NCBI GenBank assembly: GCA_029783825.1
Contig: JAREIK010002991.1
Coordinates: 937,501-1,001,500 of the forward strand
DNA: 64,000 nt
Source: Sapria himalayana
Taxonomy: Eukaryota; Streptophyta; Magnoliopsida; Malpighiales; Rafflesiaceae
Direction: 5' to 3'
This document shows, piece after piece, positions 25,244 to 37,200 of this stretch. The first letter of the stretch is position 1, and every line of letters begins with the position of its first letter. Made by a program: the position numbers and the translations under genes. The notes below the pieces were generated by a model that worked only from the letters and a program-made list of their open reading frames with translations, ran no database searches and was not told where the DNA came from.

Positions 25244-25557
25244 ATGTTATGTATGTACATGTAGAATGAGATCATCAAGTTTTACTAATATTATCAGGTA
25301 CAAAAGTTGGGTCAATTGTTATTCTCTAAGGAGTAACAACTGGATGATAGAATGATCCATAATTATTGTGTTCGGGGTGTTTCATTTTGGACCGAATCTT
25401 TAAAAAATGGACTCATTTTTAAAAAATATTATATTCATATCATAATGATATTCTTTTTTTGGTTTTTTGTGAGTAAATAAAATATATTTTTTGACTATTA
25501 AAGTATCAAATGAAGGTTCACTTGATGATATAAACAATCATCTTTTCACTATTTTGA

Positions 25558-25760
25558 GTAGAGGTGTCTGTTGCTCTTGATGCCCAGGCATGTCCTATGG
25601 CATGTCTGGAACCATGCTTGGTATAGGTGTGGGCTATCTTGCTGCTGTGCTGCATGGCTTGGGTGCTGCTGGGCTAGGGTTTTTGACTTGTGTGCCACGA
25701 GAGGGTGTGGCTCTACACAACCCGATAGTTGCCTGGTCAATTGGCTATGTTAGCCTGGCA
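25558..25760. mobile_element. hAT-family fragment
   Basis: It starts TAGAGGTGTCTG and continues in GC-richer 'ggcatg' sequence. No right end is visible. Confidence 0.4.
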
Positions 25761-26537
25761 TGATTCATTGGAAAGCTTCAACTCTGAGAGATTTTGAATA
25801 AAAAAGTATACCGATTAATTAATCTCAGGTGAGAGGATAAATAAAGTTTTCTTTATTAGAAAAGTGAAATGAGAGGAATGCATTCTACAAAAATTAATGA
25901 TTAATTAAATTTTTTCTCAAAAATATTCTGTAGCACTACTATGTAGTAGGAATATTTTTGTCGCTTAAACTAAATATTGGTTCTTTATATTATCAAAGAA
26001 GAGTTAATACATGATGTTTAATGATTCATCTCATGATTCTAAAAAAATTAAAAATATTAATGAAAGTATTTTCTAAAGCATTATTATTTTTTCATATTTT
26101 AAATTTATATTCAAATTTTTTGTTTTTCTTAAAATCTCATGAAAATATATAAAATTTATGATATTTCTTATAGATCAAATTAGAGGTGTCAAATGGGCCT
26201 GCCCACCTCGGCATGAGGCTCAGCACGATTTGACCGTGCCTAGCCCGACATGGCATGGGAATGACCCGTGCTCGTGCCCGTGTCGGGCCTGTTTACGATA
26301 CGGTTTGTGCCGTGCTGTGCCAAGGCCAATCGGGCCATGTGCCATGCCATGCACGACCCTGTAACAAAGCCAGTGGGCATGATATCTCTGCATGAGCCGA
26401 GATATGCCATGAGCTCGACTCACCCAACTTGATGCCTCGACATATGCGAGGCCTGAGCCCAACGAATCTGAATGTTTTATCGAGCCAGAACCTGACTCGC
26501 AGTCTTTTTTTGACTTCAGTCCAAGGTCCAATTCCAT

Positions 26538-26575
26538 ATTCCCATTCTAGAAGCTGAAGCTTCTAGAATGGGAAT
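26538..26575. repeat. Perfect 18-bp palindrome with 2-nt spacer
   Basis: Arms ATTCCCATTCTAGAAGCT and its exact reverse complement are separated by GA. It lies in the 5' part of hAT copy 2. Confidence 0.95.
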
Positions 26576-27249
26576 TGTTTGGGTCAATTCGACGGTTGAA
26601 AACGGTAAAAAAAATTAATTTTAACCATTTTAAAATTATTAAAAATTTTAAAAAATAAAAAAAAACTTAAATTTTTTTTAATAATCTATAAAATTTTTTT
26701 TTCCACATCATTATAAGATTTATGTTTTTTAAAAACATAAATTTTTTGGCTACTGCTCTTATATCTCTCTCTAATTTTTTTTCTCTTGGGATTTTAGTAT
26801 TTTACATTTTGGCCTTTGTGACTTTGCTTTGGCCTTTGGTGTGAATTGTGGTGCATGTGCGGTGCAAATTAAAAAAAGTTAAGTTTATGCATTTTGATTA
26901 ATGAGTATTTTTTTTATTAATTAGTTTTTAAGTTTTAAAAGACTTAAATTAAATTTTTTTTCCCTCTAGTCTAGTCTTCTTCTCTCTACATTTTAATATT
27001 AAATTAAATTAAGAATGATATATAGTAATTTAAATAATGATAATGAATTTTAATTTTAAAAATAAAAATTCTACGAAAAGGTCTGAGTCTACCGAAGTTT
27101 TGGTTTATCTAGTTGCATTAACCTAAACATCTAAAAAAATAAAAAACTAGAAGGAATTTAGTTGTTTGAACTCACTTTAATATAATAAAATAAAAAAATT
27201 TTAGGAGTGCCGAAGAAAAATTTGTAAAGTACAAATATTATAAAAAAAT

Positions 27250-28980
27250 TTTAAGCTTTGAGAGTTCTTGTTGTACTGTGAACCTCAAAAGACATGACAA
27301 ATTATGCACCAAAAGACATGATACATTAGATTTTAGATAAACTCAACTCATCGGTTGATTTTTTAATTTTGGTTTTAGTTCATTCTCAAAGTTTATCTCC
27401 TTTATATATTGTAATGAGTTGGAGAGGAAAGATATGACCAAACTGATTATTACGATGAGTCTTTGATTAGATTTTCAGTAGATCTAATGGTAGTAGGCAT
27501 CATGTAGATATATTTTCAGCGTGCATATTGTAGCATTCCTAGGTCCACATCTAGGAATAACATATTAAAATATTATTATTTTGAAAAATAAATAATAATT
27601 AATAAATTTATGGAATATAGTAAACTAGTATTTGTGACGTTCAATATTTGGAATAGTCACGATGATTTATCTTATGTATGCCTCACCGCCCAATATGTAG
27701 ATTTAAAATGGATATTAAATATAAAAATTTTAGGATTCTTTGAGATTCTGTATCTTGATGATGCTCAGGTTATTTTTAAGTACATAATAAAAATCTGTAG
27801 AGAATATAAGATTCAAAATAAAATTTTTAGTATCATATTTAATAATACATCTAATAATGAAGTAGCGATTAACATGTTTGTAGGAATATTAGAGATGAAT
27901 CATTAGGAGAGATTTTCCACATTAGATGCATGCGTCACGTGATTAACCTGATTGTACAAGCGGGGATGAAAGTGTGTGTCCTCGCTTTTGAAAACGTAAT
28001 TCACTAAAATTTTAATCGGATGTGAGACATCGTTAGATTTACACTTACCTGATATTGGAGTCATGTGTTAGATATGAATACGTGATATTCGACTACGTCA
28101 ATAATAAGAGCGATAAACTTATTATTGATGACACTGACCTGGCTACAAGTATTTTATTTATGAAAAATTTAATGATTTTTAATGGAACGACAAATATGTG
28201 TTCGTCAGTTTATACTTCCATGATTTGTATTGTACTTGGGTGCATATACAATATTAATAACACGTTTAGGAAGTATCGAGATGACCCGACACTTAGCGAT
28301 ATGATTGTAGAAATGAAAAATTAATTACTTAAAGTATTGATCTACTATTTCATCTTTTTATTGTATGACTGCTTGCTTGGACCCCAGGGTTAAGGTGGAA
28401 GAGATATAGAATATTTTGACTTATATTTTATCCTGCATGAATCTGGAAGACACAGTTGAAGGGTTCATCCACGAGAAGTTGACAGACTTTTTCACATACT
28501 ATAATACTAAGTATAATGGTAATAGTAGTGAGGCTTCGAGTACGAATATAGATATTATATTCAGAGATGATTATTTTTCCATTCAGGTATCAAAGAGGAA
28601 ATGATTGGGTGAACCGTCGATTATGAGTGAGTTATCTCGGTATTTAGATATCATTATTGCTTAATTCTATCACATTTTGATACTAAGAATCTTAATATAT
28701 TACAGTGATATAAATCATATGAGTCCATATTTTCTGTGTTATTTAAGATGACACGAGATCTGCTGACTTCTCTGGTGTTTAGCGTAGAATCATAGTTTTT
28801 TGTTGTTGTAGTGAATCTGATTTCAGATAAGAGATTGAGATTATGTCCGGATATTATTGATGCTTTAGCATGTATTAAGGATTGAGAGCTTGAGAATGCA
28901 TGATCGTGCTGTGATTGCAGCAAAAGCGGATGAGTTGATTGATAATGATAATTCATGTGATATTGATATTGAGGATGATG
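27250..28980 (+). pseudogene. hAT transposase pseudogene, copy 2
   Basis: The parts come in family order. A BED zinc-finger trace (NLKRHDKLC, about 27283-27310) comes first. The start of the RNase-H-like catalytic fold follows in 27610-27906 (VTFNIWNSHDDLSYVCLTAQ, then YVDLKW). The middle part is at 28055-28324, including MCSSVYTSMICIVLGCI. At 28416-28604 is the stretch with [14 protein letters not shown]. Dimerisation-region remnants lie at 28630-28900. Frames shift between these parts and stops occur, so no functional transposase is made. Confidence 0.82.
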
Positions 28981-29664
28981 TGTTGATTGATGACGTTGAC
29001 GGTTGCCGGATTGTGATACTTATATCTGATATTTGAGTTCGATTTTCTAATTTACATTGTATTTGTGTTTGTTTAATTTTTATTTGTGATATTATCTTAA
29101 GCATCGAGTTTGTGCTTTTGTGGATTGATGCATTTAATACTTGAAACTTGAATATTAATTTTTTTGTGAATTTTTATTATGCATTGGTTATTAATTTTCA
29201 TTCATATTTAAATTTTATTATTTTTTTAATTCATACAATTATATTGATACACATTTAGTTTTAAAATTTATGTTGTCGAAACTCGAATATAAATCTTTAT
29301 TATAACAAATAAACACAATGTTTTATTAAATTTAATAAAATAAAAATGTAAAATTTAATTATTTATTTTTAATTAACAATTAACATTAACTAATTATTAA
29401 AATTAATAAATTTTTTTAAATTATTAAAAGCATATAAACATAATCTAAATATTAATCAGGAAAAAAAATTATTAAAAATTTAAAACTGGCCCGTACGGGC
29501 TTGAATTGGCACAGTTTCTTAACCTTCCGGGATGATGGACCGTGTCGGGCCTCTCCATGTGGATTTGGAAGCTTGTTTTATAGTCTCCATGTTTGATTTG
29601 AGTTTAGTTGTAAATACCTGAAACACCCTCAAGTAAATTTATGAGTACAGTCTATATGTAAATT

Positions 29665-29767
<103 letters not shown>

Positions 29768-30488
29768 GTGTTTATGTGTGTATATATATGTCTTTGCATG
29801 TGTGTGTGTATATATAGACATATACATATATATATAAACAAACACACACACACACACACACACACATATATTGATATATAATTATATATAAATATATTTA
29901 TATAATTATGTATAATTATATATATATAAAATCTTCAAGTTTAAAAAACAAAACTGTTTTTTTCAAATTAAAATGTGTTTAGCAGGAGTTTTGAGCTAAA
30001 ATTGCCAAGGAAATTTTTTCAAACTAATGATGATATGCCAATTGCAACAAAAACAATGTTTTCAATTTTTGGCAGATTTGTGTTTTGTAGTGCCAAATAT
30101 AAAATATTTGATTTTTAGAGCCTACAATTTTTCATAATAAAAAAAAAGCTTATCATTTTTGAAAATGATTATTTTTTTTTCACTAAAATTTATAACTTAA
30201 TTTACCCTCGAAATCAGAAAAATAAAATAAAATAAGTTTTAATTAATTCAAAAATTAATGTTTTAAAATGAGATGCTAAATAATTATGTTGAATGTGCTA
30301 CTTGGTCACTTGGTTTTTATCACTAAAATAACAAATCAAAATATTTATGTATAGATACAAAATAAATATTACAAATATATAAGTATATATTACTTGTAGA
30401 TATATAAGCAAATAGATAAATCTACAAACATGCATATATTCATATAAATGTGTGTGTGTGTATACATATAAACATGCACACACATCCA

Positions 30489-30492
<4 letters not shown>

Positions 30493-30565
<73 letters not shown>
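30493..30565. repeat. (TG)n microsatellite, about 36 repeats
   Basis: An uninterrupted TG run of 73 nt, complementary to the AC run about 0.75 kb upstream. Confidence 0.98.
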
Positions 30566-30571
<6 letters not shown>

Positions 30572-31692
30572 TCACATATAAATAGACACAGGCACATAGA
30601 TGCACACATACATATTCCCACACACATACATATTCTCACACACATATAAATATATAATTATATATATAATTTTTAAATAGTTTTGTATAATTATATATAT
30701 ATATATATATATATATTTATTTAATTATTTATATTTATGTATACTTATATATGAGTAACATTTATTTTATATGTACACACCAATCTTTTAATTTGTTACT
30801 TTGGGAATAAAAATTGTCTGGCCAGATGTCCATTTTACACAAATACTAGGTTTCTTGCTTTCCAACATAAGTTTGATGAATTTTGATGAATTAATTAAAT
30901 TTTATTTTATTTTTTAAATTTTTAGAGCAAAATTCGGTTTGATAAATTTTAGTACAACAAAACTTAATTATTTTATAATTTGGTGTATTTTTTTATTATA
31001 AATAGTTTTATGCACTAAAATAAAATATTTTATGTTTATATCAAAAAATAAAATTTCCTTCAATTTTTGTGCCCCATATTATAAATATTTTATATTTTAG
31101 GATAGTATTTATTAATTATTTTTTTTTATTATGAGATCAAATAATAAATATTTTTGAATTCAACCCCCAAAATAAAAAGTTCCCTACTAACTATGAAGTG
31201 TACAAATGAAATATTTATATATTGCAATATGTATAATATACACACGAGGATGAGATTGTGATATATATATATATATATATAGCTATATCCTTTTTTTTTT
31301 GATAAAACATATTTTTAATTATTATTTTTTAAATGCTAATGTGGTAATTTTTACTAATAGTGAGGGCATCCTAGTAATTACAATTGATAGTTAATAAAAT
31401 CTTAAAGATTGTGAAGATGTGTTCATTTTTTTGGAAAAATAGATTTTAATAAATAATAATTTTATCATTGTGGTGCCATCCATTGTCATGAAAAATCGAA
31501 TGGTGTGAGCTAATAATATTTATGATTTAATATTAATTATTAGTCTTCATTTCTTGTATTTATAATCTGTCTATAATAATGCATGGGTTAATATATGAAG
31601 TTTATATTATGTGGCGTGGAAGGAAAAATTGTGTATTTAAATAATAAAAAAAATGTTTATTTAAATAATAAAAAAATTGTGTATTTATTTTT
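30566..31692. other. AT-rich intergenic DNA
   Basis: Short (AT)n runs at 30695-30715 and 31260-31281; nothing else is supported. Confidence 0.5.
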
Positions 31693-32785
31693 TGAGTTTT
31701 ATATGGAAATAATGTGCTAGAAATAAAAATCTAAAGCATAATATGTGTTTCAAAAATATGCCTAAACTCATGGGGGTCGTTGTGATTACATTATGCCAAC
31801 TATTGAAAACACTGTGAATGGCGGTCATTGCCACGCTGTTGATTTTTTAAAATCATAGGCCGGCACTGTTAATGCCGGCTATTGAAAACAATGTGGGATT
31901 CCATTATGCCTCTCGTCCCTCGCTCCTTTGTCGAGTTCGACGTGGAGCTCGGCGGAGCTCCTCAAGCTCCAATTTAGAGGTGTCAAACGGGCCGGGCCGG
32001 CCCGGCCCGAATTTTTTGAGCATGATCGTGCCGCCGTTCCAGGCCAGGCACGGCACGGTAACAGTGCCGTGCATGGCCCGACACAGTTTAAAATAGCCGG
32101 GCCCAGCACGGCCCGCTCGGGCCTGCATGTCCGTATGGGTCGGGATCCGGGGGGACCGCGGGTCGGGTCGAATCTGACCCGACCCGTTATCTTTTTTGTG
32201 GGAGGGGCCATTGTGGGGTCGGGCTCACGGGACACCCGGCACGGGAAGAACCCGTGCCGGTGTGCCGTGCCGCTGGCCGAACCGTGCCAGGTCAGGCACG
32301 GCACGGCACGGCACGGGCCCGAGCACGGCTGAACCGTGCCGGGCTGTCTCGGCCAGGTTGACACCTCTAAGCTCCAAGAAAGAGCTCATTGAAGCTCTAG
32401 TGAGCTCTATCGTGGAGCTTCGTTGACCTCCAGCGAGCTCGAAGTGTAGCTCCTCAAGCTCCACGAAGGAGCTCACCAGAGCTCTATCTTGGAGCTTGAC
32501 TAAGCTCCACCGAGCTCCATTTTGAGCTCACTGAAACTGCATTGAGCTCTACGAAGGAGCGAGGGGTGTAATGGAATCCATATAATATTTTCAATAGACT
32601 GTATTCACAACGTCAGCCTATGATTTTAAAAAATCAACAGCGTGGTGATGGTCGCTATTTCCAGCAACGATCATTGCAATGCTGTTTCAAGATTCATTAG
32701 TTAGGGCATATTTTTGAAACACACATATTATATTTTATTTAGATTTTGTATTATAAATGTAATATTTTTTTACAAAACTCGTTTT
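31693..32785. mobile_element. Long-TIR element, copy 2 (MULE-like), upstream of ARF
   Basis: The arms match copy 1 (20395-21930): 'caaaaatatgcc', 'cacgctgttgattttttaaaatc', 'tattgaaaacaatgtg', and their inverses at 32560-32785. The core is AGCTC-rich with an hAT element inserted; without it the element is about 0.7 kb. The right end lies only about 415 bp before the ARF start codon. Confidence 0.75.
31973..32369. mobile_element. Non-autonomous hAT element (about 395 bp)
   Basis: Ends are (TT)TAGAGGTGTCAAACGGG and AGGTTGACACCTCTA. The duplication AGCTCCAA is perfect if two extra T's are counted at the left. It is nested in the core of long-TIR copy 2. Confidence 0.9.
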
Positions 32786-33045
32786 TTGTAGTCTTCGAAG
32801 CGAGGCACGATTGTTTTCCCAGCGGTAGCCCGGCGCGGGAGAGGACGGTCATTCAGCATTGGACGAAATACAATACAAAACGGAAACTCGAAAAAAGGCA
32901 GGCAGCCATGGAAGTACAGTAGGATAGCATCATCCCTCGTTTCAGTTGTTTCCCTCCTGATTCTTCCTGTTTTACCATCTTCTCCCTCTTCGCTCCATGC
33001 CTGCTCTGCTCAACTCTGAGATCTGAACTTTAGGGTTTCCGTGCA

Positions 33046-33150
33046 ATGTACGAGCATGAGTTGCCCCTCCCGTTTCTTCTTCGTCGTAGGGAGGGAGGCA
33101 GGCTTTGCTTTTTTCATCCTCACAAACTTGTCTGCGTAAAAAACTGGTGA
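33046..33150 (+). promoter_or_regulatory. ARF uORF1 (34 codons)
   Basis: ATG TAC GAG opens a 34-codon frame ending TGA. Its stop is directly followed by the ATG of uORF3. It would reduce or gate translation of ARF if the leader includes it. Confidence 0.6.
33056..33139 (+). promoter_or_regulatory. ARF uORF2 (27 codons)
   Basis: It overlaps uORF1 in another frame, starting ATG AGT TGC and ending TAA. Confidence 0.55.
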
Positions 33151-33204
33151 ATGTTCTCGTGCGGAAATACTTTAATCTCAGCTTTTTTTTATTCCGTACG
33201 ATGA
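33151..33204 (+). promoter_or_regulatory. ARF uORF3 (17 codons), overlaps main ATG
   Basis: It starts at the ATG abutting the uORF1 stop and ends with a TGA that shares bases with the main ARF start (ATGA). A ribosome finishing uORF3 would stand on the ARF start codon. Confidence 0.6.
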
Positions 33205-33243
33205 AGCTCTCATCGCCGGGTTTTAATCAGCAGATTATGGAAG
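33201..33243 (+). CDS. ARF: ARF exon 1 (residues 1-14)
   Basis: It encodes [14 protein letters not shown] and ends in phase 1 before GTGAAG. The MKLSS/MRLSS opening is typical of ARF6/ARF8. Confidence 0.9.
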
Positions 33244-34221
33244 GTGAAGTTTCTTTCACGTGCTGTCCGATAATGCGTTTTTCTACTGTCATTCTCCTTT
33301 CTTTGAATGATTGCTGCTGTGTTCTATTTTAGCGGATAACAAGTGCTTGAATTCTGAGCTGTGGCATGCGTGTGCTGGCCCGCTCGTATCAATGCCTCCT
33401 GTTGCAAGTCGTGTTGTGTATATTCCGCAGGGTCACAACGAACAGGTTCGGTTTGTTCTATCTGTTTACATAACTAACTTCACTTTTAAGCTTTTGTCTT
33501 GCAAGCAAGTCGCCGAGCTCAATAAATTCGAATTTCCCCCCTTAACATGGAATCCATTTTTTTTCCCAGGAAACTTTCCCTTGTTTCACGAATTCGAATA
33601 ACTATCTTTTGTGTACGGCCATGCAGTTTTCTTTCGATTTATGTTTTTCTCTTTTCTCAAGTTAGATTTTATGTTTTTCTGGTCGAGTCTGCCTGTAGCT
33701 GCTAAATATGAGACGACCATTTTAATGATAAGCATTTTTAGCACTAAACATTTGATAGCAATCTAGTAACCACTTTACCACAATCTGAATTCCAAGTAAC
33801 TAATCATTCAGCTATGGTCATTGCTATTTATATTTATTTCATTTTTGGATAATAGAAAAGTTGCCAATAACTAATCAAAGGTTTTTAGTTGCAACTGTAC
33901 TACATCCTGACTATCCAAATTTGCCCCAACCAACCTTGCTTGCCACATTGTGTTCACTCTAGATTGATTATGTTTGTTAAAACAAATCATAAATGTTCAT
34001 TACATTAAACATGAAAATTATGTGATACCGGTGGGCTTATGTTAGTAGTGCAAAGCCCATTATAGAACCCTTATGTTTTTATGTAAAAACAAAAAATATT
34101 AACTCAAAGCATACTTTTTTCTACATCATTGTAGAGTTGATGCATATGCATTTAGTTTATGAGAGTACCAAATAAACTATATAGAAACCATTAATCTATT
34201 TAGAAACAAAAAGGGAAAGCA

Positions 34222-34253
<32 letters not shown>

Positions 34254-37200
34254 TGCAGCATGCTGCAAACTACATATTGGATTATGTCATCCATGAAAAA
34301 ATAGCAATATACATAGTAAATAAAATAAAATATGAAATAATAAATTTCAACACTCATTAGGAAGCTATTCCATGCATATTATAAATATTCAATTTGATAA
34401 AAAGGATAAATATTTATGGTTTTTTTGAGCAATTTTATGAAAATAGCCATGATTTGATCATTGGTAGACAGATGATACAAGTATAAAATTATTTTAGATT
34501 TTCTCACATGTGTAATGATAATCAATTATGATATATTTATTCTTCTCTTGAAATAGTAAATTGATAATAATATATTGGGCTTAGAGGTGCTAAATGGGTC
34601 TTGTTGGATTGACATTATCCATTTTTAAGTAACATGGTCGTGTTATAGTATCGTGTCAGGCATGACACGACACACATTTTATTTGGATTGTCATGGCTCA
34701 TTTGACCTACAACTAACCAAATTTGTGTTGGGTGGTATTGAGCTATGTTGGGTTATGCCCAAATGAAATATACTAAAATTATAATCTTATATTTATTTGT
34801 GATGCGAAGTTATAAAATTACAAAATTATAATTTTATATTTATATAAAATATGAATGAAAAATTACTTAAATTAAAAAAATAATTTATAAACATATTATC
34901 AATATAATAAATAACATAACATGATGCTAAAGTATATCCAACAAAAGTAAAAAAATATGATATATTATCATATAAAAAAAATCCAAAATAACACAACTCA
35001 TTATTATCAATCAATATTTGAAGTATAGTAGTATAAATGGAGGTTTAAATCATTATTATCATTTATGTATCTTGAGATATTATTAATGGTAGCTTCAATA
35101 TTTTTTGATCTCAATCTCTTATGAGTTATGATTCATCATTTGTCAAAAATTCTATCATCTTTTTTTGAATGCTAAAATTTGAATATTTTCAATCCTTTAT
35201 GATTGTTAGTGTTTATATAATATATGGTTATAGTATTAATGTCATCTTTGAAAGTAGAGAATATGTGGATTCATATGTTTTCCAGCAATTCAAAATATCA
35301 ATTTCTTATCATTTTTTCCTTGCAAATTGGATAAAAAAATTATCATCTTTGAATAAAATTTTTTAGAATAAAATTTTCTAGTTTGTATTTTGTTCATGTA
35401 GGTGGATTTGTATCTTGATATATTTATATCTTTTTCATTTTAATCATGAGATCCATATAAGTATCCAAGCAATACATGGTTGAAATAAAGATTAATATTT
35501 TAGATATTTAGTTTCTATTTCAATAATCGATACTAAATGTAAAGTATTCTTTATACTTGCTAAACATATTTTTAATATTATATGTGTATCTACGTGCAAT
35601 TGAATTGGTGAGAGTTGTATGGACGAACACATTTATTATGTCATAAAAAATTTTTAGGAATTTTATAAATAAAATTATTGTATCACAGTATAAATCATTA
35701 ATAATAAATTCACTATTCTTACTATTAACATAGTCGGATATTACATATTTATAGTTAACACATTACTTTAATATAAGATAATTATAATTTTAATGATGTT
35801 TCACATTTATTTTGAATTTATTTAAGTCCAATTAGATATGTCAAATGAGTTATTTTGTGCCGACAAGACTCATTGTTGTGTGGTCCAATTGGGCCACCAT
35901 GCCATGCCAGGCCTGACCTGGCTGGGATGTCATGCAATTTCAGGTACGACATGGCTAGGATTATGCTTGGCTCAGCATGATTTGACCAGCATGAGTCAAG
36001 GCTGCCTTGTACCTTTTGTGCCGGGTCATTTTTGGGTCGTGTTGTCGTGTTGGATAATGCCATTTTTTGGGCACTCAGAATTGGTAGCCTACCGCGGCTC
36101 CTAATAGCCAAAAAGATTGTCAGGCTACGGGTTCATGTATGCATGTGCCTAGGTCATGCCTCGTGAATGTACATAGTCATCGATGTGGTGGTCTCATTAA
36201 AAAAATCTATCATGTGTACCAGGTGGGGAAAGTATGGGGCAAGTGGATCATGTCCGTTTTTTAGTTTTTGGTCCCAAGTCATGATAACCATCTTGGTGGA
36301 CCATGCAACGGGCTAAGAACTTGGGTTGTGCTTTGCCCTGCACAAGGCATGGCATCCCCTGATTCAACACGGTTCGAGCCGTGCCTTGTGCAGATTTGAT
36401 CTAGGTCTAGGCATAATTTTTGACCCTGCCATGCTAGGCTAGGCACGACTCTGTCGAGTTGTGCCTCGTGTCGTGCTTGGGCTGCCTGACATACTTGTCA
36501 TCTCTAAGCTCAATTGATAAATAATGACTGCTAAATTTTTATTATGTTAGGTTCTCTAATGTATTGTAGTAAATTTATTTATTTTTTCTAAAGTATACAA
36601 AATAATTTTTATTCTCACTTCTATTATTAGATTAATAACATGATATATACATTTAACATAAAATATTTTACCTAATAACTCATGTAATATTTTTAAAAGC
36701 ATACTAATAACTATTTTGTTGTTAGAAGTATAATCAAAAGTTTTATTAAATATTTTATTTTGAATATTATATTTTTAAAAATTCATGTTATAAATTTATA
36801 TATGATATGCTTATCATAAGGATAATGGATATCAAAAAATTTTACAATTGGTAAATTAAATTTTAATTTCGAATCTATTTAGTTGATGATGAAGTATATG
36901 AATGATGTATCATTGAAACTAAACCAAGTATCAGATATCATGGATATTATTTCATAATATTTTTTAAATTTATTAATTATTAATTATTTTTTTTAATTTA
37001 TAATATTCATATTATGTCATTCTTATTACTTGAGCTAGAAATCTTACAACATGTAGGTTGGAAGTCATTTTGTATAATATTGATTTTTTTATGATTCTCT
37101 AGAATCTAATTGAAATATTCATGGTAATAATCAATTTGATTATGTATTTTTTTCAAAGTCATTGTGGTATATAAAAGGGATTAATGAAGTTAAAATTTTC

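Larger units (their letters stand above)
26181..29570 (+). mobile_element. hAT copy 2, decayed, right end missing
   Basis: The left end TAGAGGTGTCAAATGGG is followed by GC-rich subterminal sequence, an AT-rich 5' region and a transposase pseudogene. The GC-rich right subterminal region (from about 29490, 'ggcccgtacgggcttg') is cut off before a terminal repeat. The layout matches copy 3. Confidence 0.8.
32786..33200 (+). promoter_or_regulatory. ARF proximal promoter and 5' leader
   Basis: About 415 bp between the long-TIR element and the ARF start codon. The transcription start cannot be read from sequence. CT-rich, leader-like DNA covers about 32940-33120. No clear TATA box or TGTCTC auxin element was seen. 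Three upstream ATGs lie between 33046 and 33153. Confidence 0.55.

Noticed and set aside
33105..33332. Longer ARF reading frame starting upstream at TTG
   Set aside because: It lacks an ATG and runs into intron 1. The ATG at 33201 gives the family-typical MKLSS start, and the frame joins exon 2 correctly.
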